Notes: generated by a model from the letters alone, not told the origin. DNA of 64,000 bases from Ideonella dechloratans (GCF_021049305.1 NZ_CP088081.1:1426001-1490000); one strand, 5' to 3'; positions 36,374 to 48,543 are shown, counted from the stretch's first letter. Program-made: numbers and translations.

Positions 36374-36407
36374 GACAAAGGGGCGCCTGCGGCGCCCCTT
36401 TGTCTTT
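36374..36407. terminator. Bidirectional intrinsic terminator between the second DUF5666 gene and argH
   Basis: A perfect 14-bp stem (GACAAAGGGGCGCC / GGCGCCCCTTTGTC) with a 3-base loop is followed by TTT on the plus strand. The AAAG/CTTT arms give short U-runs in both directions, which suits the convergent genes. Confidence 0.8.
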
Positions 36408-36436
36408 GGATCGGCGGCGGAGGGGCCGCCGGAGTC

Positions 36437-37867
<1,431 letters not shown>

Positions 37868-37955
37868 GGGGGCTCGCGGAAGGGCTGGGCGGGGAACCCG
37901 GCATTTTAGGCCGCTGCCTTGCCGGCAGGCCCGGGCCCCGGCCAGAATCGATGCT

Positions 37956-39017
37956 GTGAGCACCCCCAGCGATTCCAGCCACACCACCCTGTTCGACGAC
38001 CTGAAGCTGGCTGCCCAGCTGCCGGGCGCTCCCAGCGCGGCCGGCGCGCTGCCCGGTTGCAGCAGCGGCATGGTGTTGCGTGCGCTGTGGCTGGTGCATG
38101 CGGTGCTGGGCTCGGGCCTGCTGTTCGTCAGCCGCGGCCTGACGCACTGGGTGTCGCTGCTCAGCCAGGCGGCCACGGTCGCGGTGCCGGCCACGTTGGG
38201 CTGGCTGGTGACGGTCTGCGCCGCGCGCCCGCTGATGGCCCGCCTGCCGGGCTGGGGCCAGGCGGTGGGGGTGTCGGCCATCGGCGGGGTGGCGGCCCTG
38301 CTGGCCTGGGTGCCCATGAACCGCCTGGGCCTGTCCGGCGACCTGGACACGACCTGGCTGGCGCCCTTCATGACGGGGGGCCTGCTGGCCTGGCTGCTGC
38401 TGCTGTCAGAGCGATGGCGTTACCGGGCCCGGCTGCCGGCGGCCACCGCGGCCCGGCTGGCCGATCTGCAGACCCGCATCCGGCCGCACTTCCTGTTCAA
38501 CACCCTGAACACCGCCATCGCGCTGGTGCAGGTGGACCCGCGCCGGGCCGAGGAGGTGCTGGAGGACCTGGCCGAGCTGTTCCGGGCCGCCCTGGGTGCC
38601 ATGGACGAGGCCACGACGCTGAAGGACGAGGTGGCGCTCAGCCGCCGCTACCTGGACATCGAGCAGCTGCGCTTTGGCAGCCGCTTGCGCCTGACCTGGG
38701 ACCTGGACCCGCAGGCCGACGACGCCCGCCTGCCGCCGCTGGTGCTGCAGCCGCTGATCGAGAACGCGGTGCGCCACGGCGTGGAACCCAGCGACCGGGG
38801 CGGACAGATCGAGATCCGCACCCGGCGCCGCCGCGACCGCGTGCTGATCTCGGTGACCAACACGGTGCCGCTGGATGCGGCCCGGCGCCCTGGCCATGGC
38901 ATCGGCCTGGCCAGCGTGCGCGAACGGCTGCGCCTGATGCACGACCTGGACTGCGACTTCCGCAGCGGCCTGATCGAGGACGGGCGCTGGCGGGTGTCCC
39001 TGGGGGTCCCGGTGTGA
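37956..39017 (+). CDS. Sensor histidine kinase, LytS/AlgZ (HPK8-type)
   Basis: The ~353-residue membrane kinase has four hydrophobic segments in its first ~160 residues, then the His_kinase domain [21 protein letters not shown] (the phospho-acceptor His is in R-P-H-F-L-F-N-x-L-N). An HATPase domain follows with [17 protein letters not shown] (N-box) and [16 protein letters not shown] (G-box). The partner regulator follows within 26 bases. The GTG at 37956 is the likely start; no strong ribosome site is visible and an ATG ~110 bases further in is possible. In Pseudomonas the homologous AlgZ/AlgR pair controls alginate, type IV pili and virulence; the target here is unknown. Confidence 0.88.
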   Translation: MSTPSDSSHTTLFDDLKLAAQLPGAPSAAGALPGCSSGMVLRALWLVHAVLGSGLLFVSRGLTHWVSLLSQAATVAVPATLGWLVTVCAARPLMARLPGWGQAVGVSAIGGVAALLAWVPMNRLGLSGDLDTTWLAPFMTGGLLAWLLLLSERWRYRARLPAATAARLADLQTRIRPHFLFNTLNTAIALVQVDPRRAEEVLEDLAELFRAALGAMDEATTLKDEVALSRRYLDIEQLRFGSRLRLTWDLDPQADDARLPPLVLQPLIENAVRHGVEPSDRGGQIEIRTRRRRDRVLISVTNTVPLDAARRPGHGIGLASVRERLRLMHDLDCDFRSGLIEDGRWRVSLGVPV

Positions 39018-39042
39018 GCCGGCCTGCAGCAGAGAGGGTGTG

Positions 39043-39837
39043 ATGGACAACAACGACAGCCTGCGCTTGATGATCGTCGACGATGAGCCCTTGGCGCGGA
39101 TGCGGCTGCGGGGCCTGCTGGCCGATCTGGCGCTGCCGGTGAACGTGGCGGGCGAGGCCGGCAGTGCGGCCGAGGCCCTGCACCTGCTCAGCCGCGCGCC
39201 GGTGGATGCCGTCCTGCTGGACATCCACATGCCCGGCAGCGATGGCCTGGCCCTGGCCCGGCGCCTGCGGCAGTGCGATCCGGCGCCGGCGGTGGTCTTC
39301 GTCACCGCCCATGCCGAGCATGCGCTGCAGGCCTTCGAGATCGACGCGGTGGACTACCTCACCAAGCCGGTGCGGCGGGCCCGGCTGGAGGAGGCCCTGG
39401 GGCGCGTGCTGCAGCGCCTGGGGCGTGGGGTGCGGCCGGTTCCGGTGGCAGCGCCCCCGGCGACGGAGGTGCCGGTGCTGGTGGTGAGCGACCGGGGCCG
39501 GGTGCTGCGGGTGCCGGTGCCGGATGTGGTCTACCTCAAGGCCGAGCAGAAGTACGTGACCCTGCGGACCTGCGAGCACAGCTATGTGCTGGACGATGCG
39601 CTGTCCGACCTGGAGGAACGTCTGGGGGCGGCGGTGGTGCGCATCCACCGCAATGCCCTGGTGGCGCGGGCCGCCGTGCGGGCCCTGGAGCGCCGCACGG
39701 GCCTGGGCAGCGAGGGCGGGGCGGAGGAGGGGGGCGAGACCTGGGCGGTGCGCCTGGCCCCGCACGGGGAGTGGCTGGCCGTCTCGCGACGCCAGCTGCC
39801 TGCGGTGCGCGAGGCCCTCGCCAGCGAGGGCCTCTGA
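39043..39837 (+). CDS. LytTR-family response regulator (AlgR-like)
   Basis: The ~264-residue regulator pairs with the upstream kinase. The receiver domain (residues ~5-120) carries acidic pocket DDEPLAR, phospho-acceptor Asp in AVLLDIHMPGSDG and Lys in VDYLTKPVR. A C-terminal LytTR DNA-binding domain follows (residues ~150-262: VVYLKAEQKYVTLRT, then IHRNALVARAAVRAL). A GTG at 39040 directly precedes the ATG and is an alternative start. The order argH - kinase - regulator - hem genes is conserved in pseudomonads; here it is interrupted by the ACP-sulfotransferase and ppc genes. Confidence 0.9.
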   Translation: MDNNDSLRLMIVDDEPLARMRLRGLLADLALPVNVAGEAGSAAEALHLLSRAPVDAVLLDIHMPGSDGLALARRLRQCDPAPAVVFVTAHAEHALQAFEIDAVDYLTKPVRRARLEEALGRVLQRLGRGVRPVPVAAPPATEVPVLVVSDRGRVLRVPVPDVVYLKAEQKYVTLRTCEHSYVLDDALSDLEERLGAAVVRIHRNALVARAAVRALERRTGLGSEGGAEEGGETWAVRLAPHGEWLAVSRRQLPAVREALASEGL

Positions 39838-39863
39838 GCGGGGGGGGGCGAAGAGCCGGTGGA

Positions 39864-41174
39864 TCAGTAGCCCAGCGAGCGGGCGATCTCCAGGGTCTGC
39901 GCGCCCAGGATGCCGTCGGTGTAGAACTGCTTCCAGCGCACCGCGGCCTCGGGGTTGATGGCGTTGTGCAGGTGGAACTTCAGGTCGCCGCTCATCTTCG
40001 AGGCGTTGTCCACGCCGTCGGTCATGCGCTGATCCATCTCCTCGTAGGGGTTGATCATCGCGTCCTCGTAGGGGATCTTGGCGAAGTCGCAGATCTGGCG
40101 GATCGAAGCTTCGGGGCTGCAGACGATGTCCTCGTAGCGCAGGGTCAGCCAGCGCTCCTTGGGCACCTGCTTGGCGAATTCCAGCGTGTTGAGCTGGGCG
40201 GTCAGCCAGGTCAGCTCGGCCAGTTCGCGGGCGCCGAAGCTGCTTTCCTGCACCATGGGCATCAGGCGCTGCAGCTTGGATTCCTCGTAGGAGCGGATCA
40301 TGCCGCAGGGGTGACGCAGCAGGTGGATGAACAGCGAGTTCTCGAAGTCCACCTCGATGCGCTTGAGGATGTCCACGTCGATCACGTAGGAGGGCGTCTT
40401 GTCCACCAGCAGCTTCTCGCCCTTGAGCGGCTCCTGCAGCAGGCGGTAGAACGCCTTGGTGCTCATGTTCTCCTGCTCGCAGCGGGACACGAAGGCGCGG
40501 GCCTGGTCGGCCTCCCAGCCGTGCAGCTGCATCAGGGCGCGCACCGTGCCGTCCAGCAGGTGCTCGGTGTGCTCGCCCGACAGGGCCTTGAGGCGGTCGC
40601 CCATGGTGGCGTAGGGCAGCAGGTGCAGCTCGGGCGGGCCGAACAGCTTGGAGCTGCCCGCCAGGATCACGCGCAGCAGCGTGGAGCCCGAGCGCGGCGG
40701 CGACAGCACGAACAGGGCCGGCGGGTTCTTGGGCTTGTCATCCCCGCTCAGGGTGCGACGGGCGATGCTGGCGCGGAAGCGGGCCAGCTTCTCAGGGGTG
40801 ACGCGTTCGCTGTCGGGCACGCTGGTGACCACCGTGGCCGGGGTCGCGGCCTTGACCGGCGCGGCGGCCGCGGGCGCCGGAGCCGGAGCGGCGCCATTGA
40901 GGCGACCGGCCACGAAGGTGGCAATCTGGCGCACGCTCAGGTCATCCACGTAGGCGCCGTTCTGCATCAGCAGGTCCTGGAAGCCCAGTTTCTGCTTGTA
41001 GGCGCCTTCGATGGCCACCACCAGCTGGATGAAATCGATGGAGGCGAAGCCGATGTCGCCGATCATCGTCGTGGCCGGACCGACACCCCCGTCGAGGTCG
41101 ACGTCCCAATCCTCCGTCAACTCCTCGACGATCTCGATGATCTTCGGCTCGACGGTCTCGACCGTGTGCGTCAT
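39864..41174 (-). CDS. Acyl carrier protein - sulfotransferase fusion
   Basis: The 436-residue protein has an N-terminal carrier domain (residues ~5-92) of ACP fold, with the prosthetic-group serine in [14 protein letters not shown] (Ser45; the usual D-S-L reads A-S-I). An Ala/Pro-rich linker (93-112) leads to a PAPS-dependent sulfotransferase (about 150-436). Its 5'-phosphosulfate loop is [11 protein letters not shown] (157-167) and the 3'-phosphate region [18 protein letters not shown] has the R-H-P turn. ACP-tethered sulfotransferases are known in curacin-type (CurM) chemistry, where they sulfate a carrier-bound beta-hydroxyl. It stands alone between convergent algR-like and ppc genes; I infer that it works with the synthase locus at 49-64 kb, but that link is not shown by adjacency. 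Confidence 0.82.
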   Translation of the reverse strand: MTHTVETVEPKIIEIVEELTEDWDVDLDGGVGPATTMIGDIGFASIDFIQLVVAIEGAYKQKLGFQDLLMQNGAYVDDLSVRQIATFVAGRLNGAAPAPAPAAAAPVKAATPATVVTSVPDSERVTPEKLARFRASIARRTLSGDDKPKNPPALFVLSPPRSGSTLLRVILAGSSKLFGPPELHLLPYATMGDRLKALSGEHTEHLLDGTVRALMQLHGWEADQARAFVSRCEQENMSTKAFYRLLQEPLKGEKLLVDKTPSYVIDVDILKRIEVDFENSLFIHLLRHPCGMIRSYEESKLQRLMPMVQESSFGARELAELTWLTAQLNTLEFAKQVPKERWLTLRYEDIVCSPEASIRQICDFAKIPYEDAMINPYEEMDQRMTDGVDNASKMSGDLKFHLHNAINPEAAVRWKQFYTDGILGAQTLEIARSLGY

Positions 41175-41213
41175 GCTGCCTGTTCCCTCAAACTGTTTAT
41201 CGCGTCAGAAAAA

Positions 41214-41301
41214 CCTTGTGTGCGCCGATCATACGAGGGGAACATGTCAGTGACAGTCCCTAGGACGCATCGCGTGACCGGTGGATTGGGGGCACACAAG
41301 G
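41214..41301. repeat. Spaced 10-bp inverted repeat upstream of the ACP-sulfotransferase gene
   Basis: CCTTGTGTGC (41214-41223) and GCACACAAGG (41292-41301) are perfect inverted copies 68 bases apart, in the 176-base region between the ACP-sulfotransferase start and the ppc end. Paired regulatory half-sites are possible; the region is otherwise free of features. Confidence 0.5.
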
Positions 41302-41350
41302 CTTGACAGCTGGGGGTAATTGCTGCACCTGCACATGACGTCTGCGGCCC

Positions 41351-44182
41351 TCAGCCGCTGTTGCGCAAGCCGGCGGCGATGCCGTTGATGGACAGGTGGA
41401 TGCCGCGCTGCAGGCGCTCGTTGGCCGGGTCACCCTCGCGCCGGTTGCGGTAGCGGCGCATCAGCTCGACCTGCAGGTGGTTGAGCGGATCCAGGTAGGG
41501 GAAGCGGTGGGCGATGGAGCGGGCCAGGCTGGGCGCGCTTTCCAGCCGGCGGGTTTCGCCGGTGATCCAGCCCAGGGCGGCCTCGGTGCGCTCCCATTCG
41601 GCGCGGATGGCGGAGAACAGGCGCTTGCCCAGGCGCTTGTCCGGCACCAGTTCGGTGTAGCGGGCGGCCAGGCCCAGGTCGCTCTTGGCCAGCACCATGT
41701 CCATGTTGGACAGCAGGGTGCGGAAGAAGGGCCATTGCTTGTGCATGCGCTGCAGCAGGGCCAGGCGGGCATCGCGCTGGGCCGGATCGGCTTCCAGGAA
41801 GTCCTGCACCGCCGAGCCGAAACCGCACCAGCCGGGCAGGGCCACGCGGCACTGGCCCCAGGAGAAGCCCCAGGGGATGGCACGCAGGTCCTCGATGGCC
41901 CGGGTGGCCTTGCGCGAGGCCGGGCGGGAGCCGATGTTGAGCTCGGCGATCTCGCGGATCGGCGTGGACTCGAAGAAGTAGTCCGTGAAGCCCGGGGTCT
42001 CGTAGACCAGCTTGCGGTAGGCCGCCATGCTGGCCTCGCTCAGGGCGTCGGCCGTCTCCAGGAAGGACTTGGGCGGGGCCTTGGTGGGGCTCAGCAGCGT
42101 GGCTTCCAGCGTGGCCGCCACCAGGGTCTCCAGGTTGCGTCGGCCGATGCCCGGGTTGGCGTACTTGGAGGCGATCACCTCGCCCTGTTCGGTCAGACGG
42201 ATCTGCCCGCGCACGGTGCCCGGGGGCTGGGCCAGGATGGCCTGGTAGCTGGGGCCGCCGCCGCGGCCGACCGTGCCGCCGCGGCCATGGAACAGGCGCA
42301 GGCGGATGCCGTGGGCGGCCTGCAGCTCATCGAACAGGGCCACCAGGCCGATCTCGGCGCGATAGAGCTCCCAGTTGCTGGTGAAGGGGCCGCCGTCCTT
42401 GTTGCTGTCCGAGTAGCCCAGCATGATGTCCTGCTCTCCACCACTGCGCTGGAGCATGGCGGCCACGCCGGGCAGGGCATAGAACTCGCGCATGATGCGC
42501 ACCGCATGGCGCAGGTCGGCGATGGTCTCGAACAGCGGCGAGACGATGAGGTCGACCGAGGCGTCCTCCTGCAGCAGGCCGTGCAGCAGGCCGGCCTCCT
42601 TCTGCAGCACCAGCACCTCCAGCAGGTCGGACACATCCTCGGTGTGCGAGATGATGTAGTGGCGGATGGCATCGCGGCCGTAGCGGCGGCGGCCCTCGGC
42701 GGCGGCATCGAAGATGGCGAGTTCGGAAACGGTGCGCTCCGAGTAGTCGGCGCCCCGCACCCTCAGGCTGCGGGCGTCGTTGAGCACCGTCATCAGCAGG
42801 GTGCGGCGGGCTTGCTCGTCCAGGCCGCTGTAGTCGGGCTCGACGCGGGCTGTGCGCAGCAGTTCGGCCACCACGGCCTCGTGCTGGTCCGAGCTCTGGC
42901 GCAGGTCCACCGTGGCCAGGTGGAAGCCGAAGACCTGGACCGCGCGCATCAGCGGCGCCAGGCGGGGCTCGGCCAGCACCTCGGCATGGTGGCGGCGCAG
43001 CGATTCGTCGATCACCTGCAGGTCGGCCAGGAAGTCTTCGGCCTTCTCGTAGGGTTGCTGGGGGGCGACCGCATGGCGCAGGGCCTCGGTGCCGGTCAGC
43101 TCCTGCAGCGTGGCGGCTAGGCGGGCGTACATGCCGGTCAGGGCGCGGCGGTAGGGTTCGTCCTCGCGGTGCGGGTTGTGGTCGGGGGACCGGTCGGCCA
43201 GGGCCTGCATCTGCGGGGTGACCGGGGCCAGCATCTGCGACATCGACAGCTCGCTGCCCAGGGCGTGCACCTCGGTCAGGTAGTGACGCAGGGCGGTTTC
43301 GCACTGGCGCGACAGGGCCAGCTGCAGGGTGGGCGCGGTCACGTTGGGATTGCCGTCGCGGTCACCGCCGATCCAGTTGCCCATGCGGAAGAAGGTGCCG
43401 ACCTCGTGTCCCGACAGGGCCTGCTCCACGACCTGGTACAGGCGCGGCACCTCGCGCAGGAAGGTGGCCTGATAGTAGCTGAGCGCGTTCTCGATCTCGT
43501 CGGCCACGGTCAGCTTGGTGTAGCGCAGCATGCGCGTCTGCCAAAGCTGGGTCACGCGGGCGCGGATCTGACGCTCGTTGGCCTCGCGGTCGGCGGCGGT
43601 GCGCAGGTGGTCGCGCACGCCGATCAGCTCGGCGATGGCGCGCTCGGCATCCAGGATGCTCTTGCGCTGAACTTCCGTCGGGTGGGCGGTCAGCACCGGC
43701 GAGATGTAGGCCTGCGACAGCGCGGCGGCGATGTCGGCCGCGCGGTGGTCGGCCTGGGCCAGCTTGTCGAAACAGTGCGCGAGCGAACCGGCCTGGTGCT
43801 CGCCCAGGGCCTCGTGGTGCTCGCGGCGGCGCAGGTGGTGGCGGTCCTCGGCCAGGTTGGCCAGGTGGGAGAAGTAGCTGAAGGCGCGGATCACGCTGAC
43901 CGTTTGGTCGGCGGTGAGGTTCTTCAGCAGCCGGTCCAGCGCACGGCCGGCCTGGGCGTCGTTCTTCAGCCGATAGGCCACCGAGAGCTGGCGCACCCGC
44001 TCGACCAGTTCGTAGGCCCCCGTGCCGTCCTGCTCGCGGATCACGTCGCCCAGGATGCGGCCCAGCAGCCGGATGTCCTCCACCAGCGGGCGATCCTTGT
44101 CCGGATCCTCTGCGGGGCGGTTGACCCTCGTCGCCCGGGCATTCGGGCGGGCAGGGCGGCGGGCGGGCTGAGCAGCGGGCAT
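41351..44182 (-). CDS. ppc: Phosphoenolpyruvate carboxylase
   Basis: This enzyme carboxylates PEP to oxaloacetate, the anaplerotic step. The 943-residue protein has a short basic lead, then the standard chain. [15 protein letters not shown] contains the catalytic His, [14 protein letters not shown] the bicarbonate/PEP site, and [17 protein letters not shown] ([19 protein letters not shown]) the second signature. [14 protein letters not shown] and the C-terminal ending N-G-x-x-x-G-L-R-N-S/T-G ([10 protein letters not shown]) complete it. The ATG at 44182 is the right start; the frame stays open much further, but that part is antisense to hemC and hemD. It is divergent from hemC, as in related Burkholderiales. 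Confidence 0.95.
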   Translation of the reverse strand: MPAAQPARRPARPNARATRVNRPAEDPDKDRPLVEDIRLLGRILGDVIREQDGTGAYELVERVRQLSVAYRLKNDAQAGRALDRLLKNLTADQTVSVIRAFSYFSHLANLAEDRHHLRRREHHEALGEHQAGSLAHCFDKLAQADHRAADIAAALSQAYISPVLTAHPTEVQRKSILDAERAIAELIGVRDHLRTAADREANERQIRARVTQLWQTRMLRYTKLTVADEIENALSYYQATFLREVPRLYQVVEQALSGHEVGTFFRMGNWIGGDRDGNPNVTAPTLQLALSRQCETALRHYLTEVHALGSELSMSQMLAPVTPQMQALADRSPDHNPHREDEPYRRALTGMYARLAATLQELTGTEALRHAVAPQQPYEKAEDFLADLQVIDESLRRHHAEVLAEPRLAPLMRAVQVFGFHLATVDLRQSSDQHEAVVAELLRTARVEPDYSGLDEQARRTLLMTVLNDARSLRVRGADYSERTVSELAIFDAAAEGRRRYGRDAIRHYIISHTEDVSDLLEVLVLQKEAGLLHGLLQEDASVDLIVSPLFETIADLRHAVRIMREFYALPGVAAMLQRSGGEQDIMLGYSDSNKDGGPFTSNWELYRAEIGLVALFDELQAAHGIRLRLFHGRGGTVGRGGGPSYQAILAQPPGTVRGQIRLTEQGEVIASKYANPGIGRRNLETLVAATLEATLLSPTKAPPKSFLETADALSEASMAAYRKLVYETPGFTDYFFESTPIREIAELNIGSRPASRKATRAIEDLRAIPWGFSWGQCRVALPGWCGFGSAVQDFLEADPAQRDARLALLQRMHKQWPFFRTLLSNMDMVLAKSDLGLAARYTELVPDKRLGKRLFSAIRAEWERTEAALGWITGETRRLESAPSLARSIAHRFPYLDPLNHLQVELMRRYRNRREGDPANERLQRGIHLSINGIAAGLRNSG

Positions 44183-44260
44183 GAAAGGTCCTTCTAAAGC
44201 GTCAAGGCGTCCGTGGGCGGACGCGATGCTAGCAGTGCGGCGCAGCCATAATCCCGGGCC

Positions 44261-45217
44261 ATGCAATCCAACGCTTCCATCGCCACCCCCGTTGTCATCG
44301 CCACCCGGGAGAGCCGCCTGGCGCTGTGGCAGGCCGAGCATGTGCGCGACCGGCTTCAGCAAGAGCTGGGCCTGCCCACCGAGCTGCTGGGCATGACCAC
44401 CCGGGGCGACCAGATCCTGGACCGCAGCCTGTCCAAGGTGGGCGGCAAGGGCCTGTTTGTCAAGGAACTGGAGGTGGCCATGGAAGCCGGCCAGGCCCAG
44501 ATGGCGGTCCATTCGCTCAAGGATGTGCCGATGGAGCTGCCCGAGGGCTTCGCGCTGGTGGCCATCCTGGAGCGCGAGGACCCGCGCGATGCCTTCGTCT
44601 CGAACCGCTATGCCAGCCTGGCCGAACTGCCGCAGGGGGCCTGCGTGGGCACTTCCAGCCTGCGCCGCGTGGTGCAGCTCAAGGCCCTGCGGCCCGACCT
44701 GCGCATCGAGCCGCTGCGCGGCAACCTGGACACCCGGCTGCGCAAGCTCGACGAAGGCGGCTACGACGCCATCGTGCTGGCGGCCGCGGGCCTGAAGCGC
44801 CTGGGCCTGGGCGCGCGCATCCGCGCCACCTTTGCCGCCGAGGACATGATCCCCGCCGCGGGGCAGGGGGCGCTGGGCCTGGAGATCCGGGCCGACGCCG
44901 GGCCGCTGGGCCAGGCGGTGGCCACCTTGTCCCACCAGCCCACCTGGCTGGCCACACACGCCGAACGGGCCGTGTCCCGTGCCCTGGGCGGCAGCTGCAG
45001 CGTGCCGCTGGCGGCCCATGCGGTGTGGCTGGACGATGGCCGCATGCAGTTGGACGTGGCCCTGGGCCATGCGGCGCAGCCGGCGCAGCCGCTGCTCAAG
45101 GCCCGCCTGTCGGCCTCGGTGGCCACCACCGAGGCCGCCGAGGCCCTGGGCCGCGAGGCCGCCGAGCGGCTGGTGGCGGCAGGCGGTGCCGCCTACCTCG
45201 CGGCGCAGCCGGTCTGA
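44261..45217 (+). CDS. hemC: Hydroxymethylbilane synthase (porphobilinogen deaminase)
   Basis: HemC condenses four porphobilinogens into hydroxymethylbilane for heme, siroheme or chlorophyll. The 318-residue protein has [15 protein letters not shown] at the N-terminus, [29 protein letters not shown], and the dipyrromethane cofactor Cys in [12 protein letters not shown]. It begins the hemC-hemD-hemX-hemY cluster; hemD starts three bases after its stop. Confidence 0.96.
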   Translation: MQSNASIATPVVIATRESRLALWQAEHVRDRLQQELGLPTELLGMTTRGDQILDRSLSKVGGKGLFVKELEVAMEAGQAQMAVHSLKDVPMELPEGFALVAILEREDPRDAFVSNRYASLAELPQGACVGTSSLRRVVQLKALRPDLRIEPLRGNLDTRLRKLDEGGYDAIVLAAAGLKRLGLGARIRATFAAEDMIPAAGQGALGLEIRADAGPLGQAVATLSHQPTWLATHAERAVSRALGGSCSVPLAAHAVWLDDGRMQLDVALGHAAQPAQPLLKARLSASVATTEAAEALGREAAERLVAAGGAAYLAAQPV

Positions 45218-45220
45218 GCC

Positions 45221-45979
45221 ATGACCCTGCCGGCGCGCGTGCTGGTGACCCGGCCGCAGCCGCAGGCCGATGGTTGGGTGCGGCAGTTGCGCGCCGCCGG
45301 CTTGCCGGCGGTTGCGTTGCCCCTGATCGAGATCGGCCCGGCCCCGGATCCGTCGGCGGTGCAGGCCATGGTCGACGGCCTGCAGCCCGGCATGCTGGTG
45401 ATGTTCGTCAGCCCGAATGCGGTGAGCCGGTTCGGGGCCTGCCTGCCCGCGGGTTGGGCCTGGCCAGACGGCGTGCGCGCCGCCTGCACGGGCCCCGGCA
45501 CCGTGGCCGCCCTGCATGTCCTGGGTGTGCCGCCCGAGGCGGTGGTGGCGCCGGCGCCGGGTGCGGTGCTGGAGTCCGAGTCCCTCTGGGAGCGCCTGCG
45601 TGCCGAGGATTGGCGCGGCCGTCGGGTGTGGATCGTGCGGGGCGACGGGGGGCGCGACTGGCTGGCCTCGACGCTGCGCCAGGCCGGTGCCGACGTGGGC
45701 TTCCTGCAGGCCTATCAGAGGCGGGCACCGGCGTGGACGCCCGAACAGAGGGCGCTGGCCACCGCGGCGCTGGCCGATCCCGAGGGCAGCTGCTGGCTGC
45801 TCAGCAGTTCGGAAGCCATTGACCACCTGCTCACCCTGTTGCCGCGGGGTCGCTGGGAGAGGGCCTGGGCCCTCGCGTCTCACGAACGCATCGCGGCCCG
45901 GGCCCGGCAGGCCGGCTTCGGGCGTGTGGAGAATGTGGCCGCCGGCGTCGAGGCGGTGGCGCAGGCCCTGAAGGGCTGA
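45221..45979 (+). CDS. hemD: Uroporphyrinogen-III synthase
   Basis: HemD cyclises hydroxymethylbilane to uroporphyrinogen III with D-ring inversion. The 252-residue protein has weak overall conservation, as usual for the family. Landmarks are [21 protein letters not shown] at the start, [13 protein letters not shown], and a C-terminal [17 protein letters not shown] region. The position directly behind hemC and ahead of hemX supports the call. It is probably co-transcribed with both. Confidence 0.9.
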   Translation: MTLPARVLVTRPQPQADGWVRQLRAAGLPAVALPLIEIGPAPDPSAVQAMVDGLQPGMLVMFVSPNAVSRFGACLPAGWAWPDGVRAACTGPGTVAALHVLGVPPEAVVAPAPGAVLESESLWERLRAEDWRGRRVWIVRGDGGRDWLASTLRQAGADVGFLQAYQRRAPAWTPEQRALATAALADPEGSCWLLSSSEAIDHLLTLLPRGRWERAWALASHERIAARARQAGFGRVENVAAGVEAVAQALKG

Positions 45980-46103
45980 AGGTGGCGCGAGGACGGGGCG
46001 GAGGCCTTGTCCCTCGATTCAGGGGGGATGGTCCCCCGGGGTGTGGCGGGGGCGCCGCAGCGCCGCAGGCCGGGAAGTCCGGTCGATACAATCGACAGTC
46101 AAC

Positions 46104-47267
46104 GTGAGCACCACCGACAACACCCCATCCGCAGCCGCTCCGGCCGCTGCCGAGTCCTCTGTGGCGCCAGTCGCGGCCATGGGGGCGTCTTCCGTGTCAC
46201 CCGCCGAAGGGCGCGGCAACTGGGTGCCCTGGGCCCTGGGGGGCATGGCCCTCCTGAGCCTGGGCGCCCTGGGCTTGGCCTGGTCCACGCACGAGCGCCT
46301 TCAGGTGCTGGAGTCCGAGCTGGTGCGCCGCCAGCAGGTGAGTCAGGACGAATCGGCCGAGGCGCGCATGCTCTCGCGCCAGGCCCATGACATTGCCACG
46401 CAATCCGAGGCCAAGCTGGCCCTGCTGGAAGCCAAGGTGGCCGAGACGGCCCTGCAGCGTTCGCAGGTGGAGGATCTGATCTCTTCCATGTCCCGCTCGC
46501 GGGACGAGAACGTGCTGTCCGATGTGGAGGCCGGGCTGCGGGTGGCCCAGCAGCAGGCGGCCATCACGGGCAGCGTCGAGCCCATGATGGCCGTGCTCAA
46601 GCAGACCGATGAGCGGCTGGCGCGCTACAACCAGCCCCGGCTGGAACGCGTGCGCCGTGCCGTGGCACGCGACATGGACCGCCTGCGCAGCGTGGCCGTG
46701 GCGGATGTGCCTGCCCTGTCGATCCGTCTGGACGAAGCCACCCGTCAGGTGGACGATCTGCCGCTGACGTCCTCGCCGAAGCGGCGCGAGGTCGCTGCAC
46801 CCGCGCCGGTGCGGGCCGCCGCGCCGGACAAGGCCGCATCGCGGACGCAAGAGGATCAGGCGCCGGTCAACCTGCCGGAGATGGCTTGGTGGGGCGTGCT
46901 GCGGGACCAGTGGAAGGTGTTTGCCAGCCAAGCCTGGGTGGAGATCAGATCCCTGGTGCGCGTGACCTCCATCGATCATCCGGAGGCGGCACTGGTGGCG
47001 CCCGAGCAGGCCTTCTTCCTGCGTGAGAACCTGAAGTTGCACCTGCTCAACGCCCGCCTGGCGCTGCTGTCACGTCAGTTCGACCAGGCCCAGGGCGACA
47101 TCGCCCAGGCCCAGCAGATACTGACGCGCTACTTCGATGCCAGCTCGCAGCGCGTCAAGGCCGTGCAGGAGCAACTCAAGCAGGTGGCGGGCCAGAGCCG
47201 GCAGGCCACGCTGCCGCGACCGGACGACACCCTGGCGGCACTGACCGCCGCGGCCGCCGGCCGCTGA
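46104..47267 (+). CDS. hemX: HemX-family membrane protein (uroporphyrinogen-III C-methyltransferase-like)
   Basis: The ~387-residue protein has an Ala/Ser-rich cytoplasmic lead, one membrane span (about residues 39-60, WALGGMALLSLGALGLAW) and a long coiled-coil segment (HERLQVLESELVRRQQVSQDESAEARMLS). A helical domain with DQWKVFASQAWVEIRSLVRV and FFLRENLKLHLLNARLALLSRQF is typical of HemX. Despite its database name it lacks a methyltransferase fold. I take the GTG at 46104; no strong ribosome site is seen, and an upstream GTG in frame exists at 46041. It lies between hemD and hemY. Confidence 0.88.
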   Translation: MSTTDNTPSAAAPAAAESSVAPVAAMGASSVSPAEGRGNWVPWALGGMALLSLGALGLAWSTHERLQVLESELVRRQQVSQDESAEARMLSRQAHDIATQSEAKLALLEAKVAETALQRSQVEDLISSMSRSRDENVLSDVEAGLRVAQQQAAITGSVEPMMAVLKQTDERLARYNQPRLERVRRAVARDMDRLRSVAVADVPALSIRLDEATRQVDDLPLTSSPKRREVAAPAPVRAAAPDKAASRTQEDQAPVNLPEMAWWGVLRDQWKVFASQAWVEIRSLVRVTSIDHPEAALVAPEQAFFLRENLKLHLLNARLALLSRQFDQAQGDIAQAQQILTRYFDASSQRVKAVQEQLKQVAGQSRQATLPRPDDTLAALTAAAAGR

Positions 47268-47284
47268 CACCCCGGACGGACCCC

Positions 47285-48520
47285 ATGCGCTCGGTCATCT
47301 GGTTGATCCTTCTCTTTGTGGCGGCCGTGGTCGCGGCCTCCGCGTTCGGGCAGAACGACGCACTGGTGTCGCTGTTCTACGGCCACTGGCGGCTGGACCT
47401 GTCGCTCAATCTGTTCCTGCTCGTGCTGCTGGGCGTGGTGATGGTGCTGTTCGCCACATTGCAGGCGGCCCAGTCCCTGCTGAGCCTTCCCGTGCGTGCG
47501 CGGGAATGGCGCGAGCTCAAGCGCGAACGTGCGGCCCAGGCCTTGCTGCGGGAAGGCTTCGGCGAGTTCCTGGCGGCGCGCTATGCGCGGGCGCAGCGGG
47601 CGGTCCAGAAGGCGCTGGACCTTCAGACCGAAGCGCGCGAGTTGGCGCAGGACCGCAATTTCACGGTGCAGGCACGATTGATCGCGGCCTCCGCGCTGCA
47701 CCGCTTGCAGGACAAGATCGCGCGGGACGAGCAGTTGGCGCTGGCCCAGGCCTGCCAAGGCAGCGGTAGCACGTCGGAAGGCATCCTCCTGCTGTCCGCG
47801 CAATGGGCCATGGAGGACCGTGACGCCGGGCGCTGCATGGCCCTGCTGTCCGAGCTGCCGCCGGGTGTGGCGCGGCGAACCCAGGCTTTGCGGCTGAAGC
47901 TGCAGGCGGCCAGGCAGCTGGGGCGTCCCCTGGAGGCGCTGCAGACGGCCCGGCTGCTGGCCAAGCACCAGGGCTTCTCCGTCGGGGCGGCGCAGTCCCT
48001 GCTGCGCTCCCTTGCCATCGACGCGCTGGAGCAGGCGCTGGACGAAAGTCAGCTTGGCCGCGTCTGGCAGGGGCTGGACGAGGCCGATCGTCGCGATCCC
48101 TGGGTCCTGGCCGCAGCCGCCCGGCGTGCCGCCAGCTTGGGTGTTCCCGGGCTGGGTCAGACTTGGTTGTGGCCTGCCTGGGAGCAACTCCAGCGCCAGG
48201 ACGGCGAAGGCCGGGAGCAGCTGGCGCTGGCCCTGGTGGCCTGTGTGGACGCGGTGGACACCCGTTGGTTGCCCGTGATGGAGCAGGCGCTGTCGCGCTA
48301 CGGGCGCGAGCCTGCCATCGTCGCGGCGGCGGGCGCGGTGTTTGCCCACCGCCAGTTGTGGGGCAAGGCGCGCCGCCTGCTGGAGCAGACCGCCAGCGCC
48401 GAGAGCCTGCCCAGCCGGGTGCGGCGTCAGGCGTTGCGGGTGTTGGCGCGCATTGCCCGGCAGGAAGACGACGAGGCGCAGGCGGGCCATTTCGATCAGC
48501 GGGCCGCGGCTTTGGACTGA
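47285..48520 (+). CDS. hemY: HemY-family TPR membrane protein
   Basis: The 411-residue protein has two N-terminal membrane spans (VIWLILLFVAAVVAAS and LFLLVLLGVVMVLFATL). Helical TPR-like repeats follow: FLAARYARAQRAVQKALD, then ALRLKLQAARQLGRPLEALQTARLLAKHQGF. This is the proteobacterial HemY, not the Bacillus protoporphyrinogen oxidase of the same name. It is proposed to act in late heme biosynthesis or homeostasis. It starts 17 bases after hemX and is the last gene before the tRNA pair. Confidence 0.9.
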   Translation: MRSVIWLILLFVAAVVAASAFGQNDALVSLFYGHWRLDLSLNLFLLVLLGVVMVLFATLQAAQSLLSLPVRAREWRELKRERAAQALLREGFGEFLAARYARAQRAVQKALDLQTEARELAQDRNFTVQARLIAASALHRLQDKIARDEQLALAQACQGSGSTSEGILLLSAQWAMEDRDAGRCMALLSELPPGVARRTQALRLKLQAARQLGRPLEALQTARLLAKHQGFSVGAAQSLLRSLAIDALEQALDESQLGRVWQGLDEADRRDPWVLAAAARRAASLGVPGLGQTWLWPAWEQLQRQDGEGREQLALALVACVDAVDTRWLPVMEQALSRYGREPAIVAAAGAVFAHRQLWGKARRLLEQTASAESLPSRVRRQALRVLARIARQEDDEAQAGHFDQRAAALD

Positions 48521-48543
48521 TCGTCGGCTCAGGCAAAAAGTGC

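Noticed and set aside
39840..39848. Run of nine G as a possible phase-variable tract
   Set aside because: It lies between convergent genes, outside any coding frame or recognisable promoter, in a GC-rich genome.
44183..45883. N-terminal extension of the ppc frame
   Set aside because: Antisense to hemC and hemD, with low-complexity composition; the family start is at 44182.
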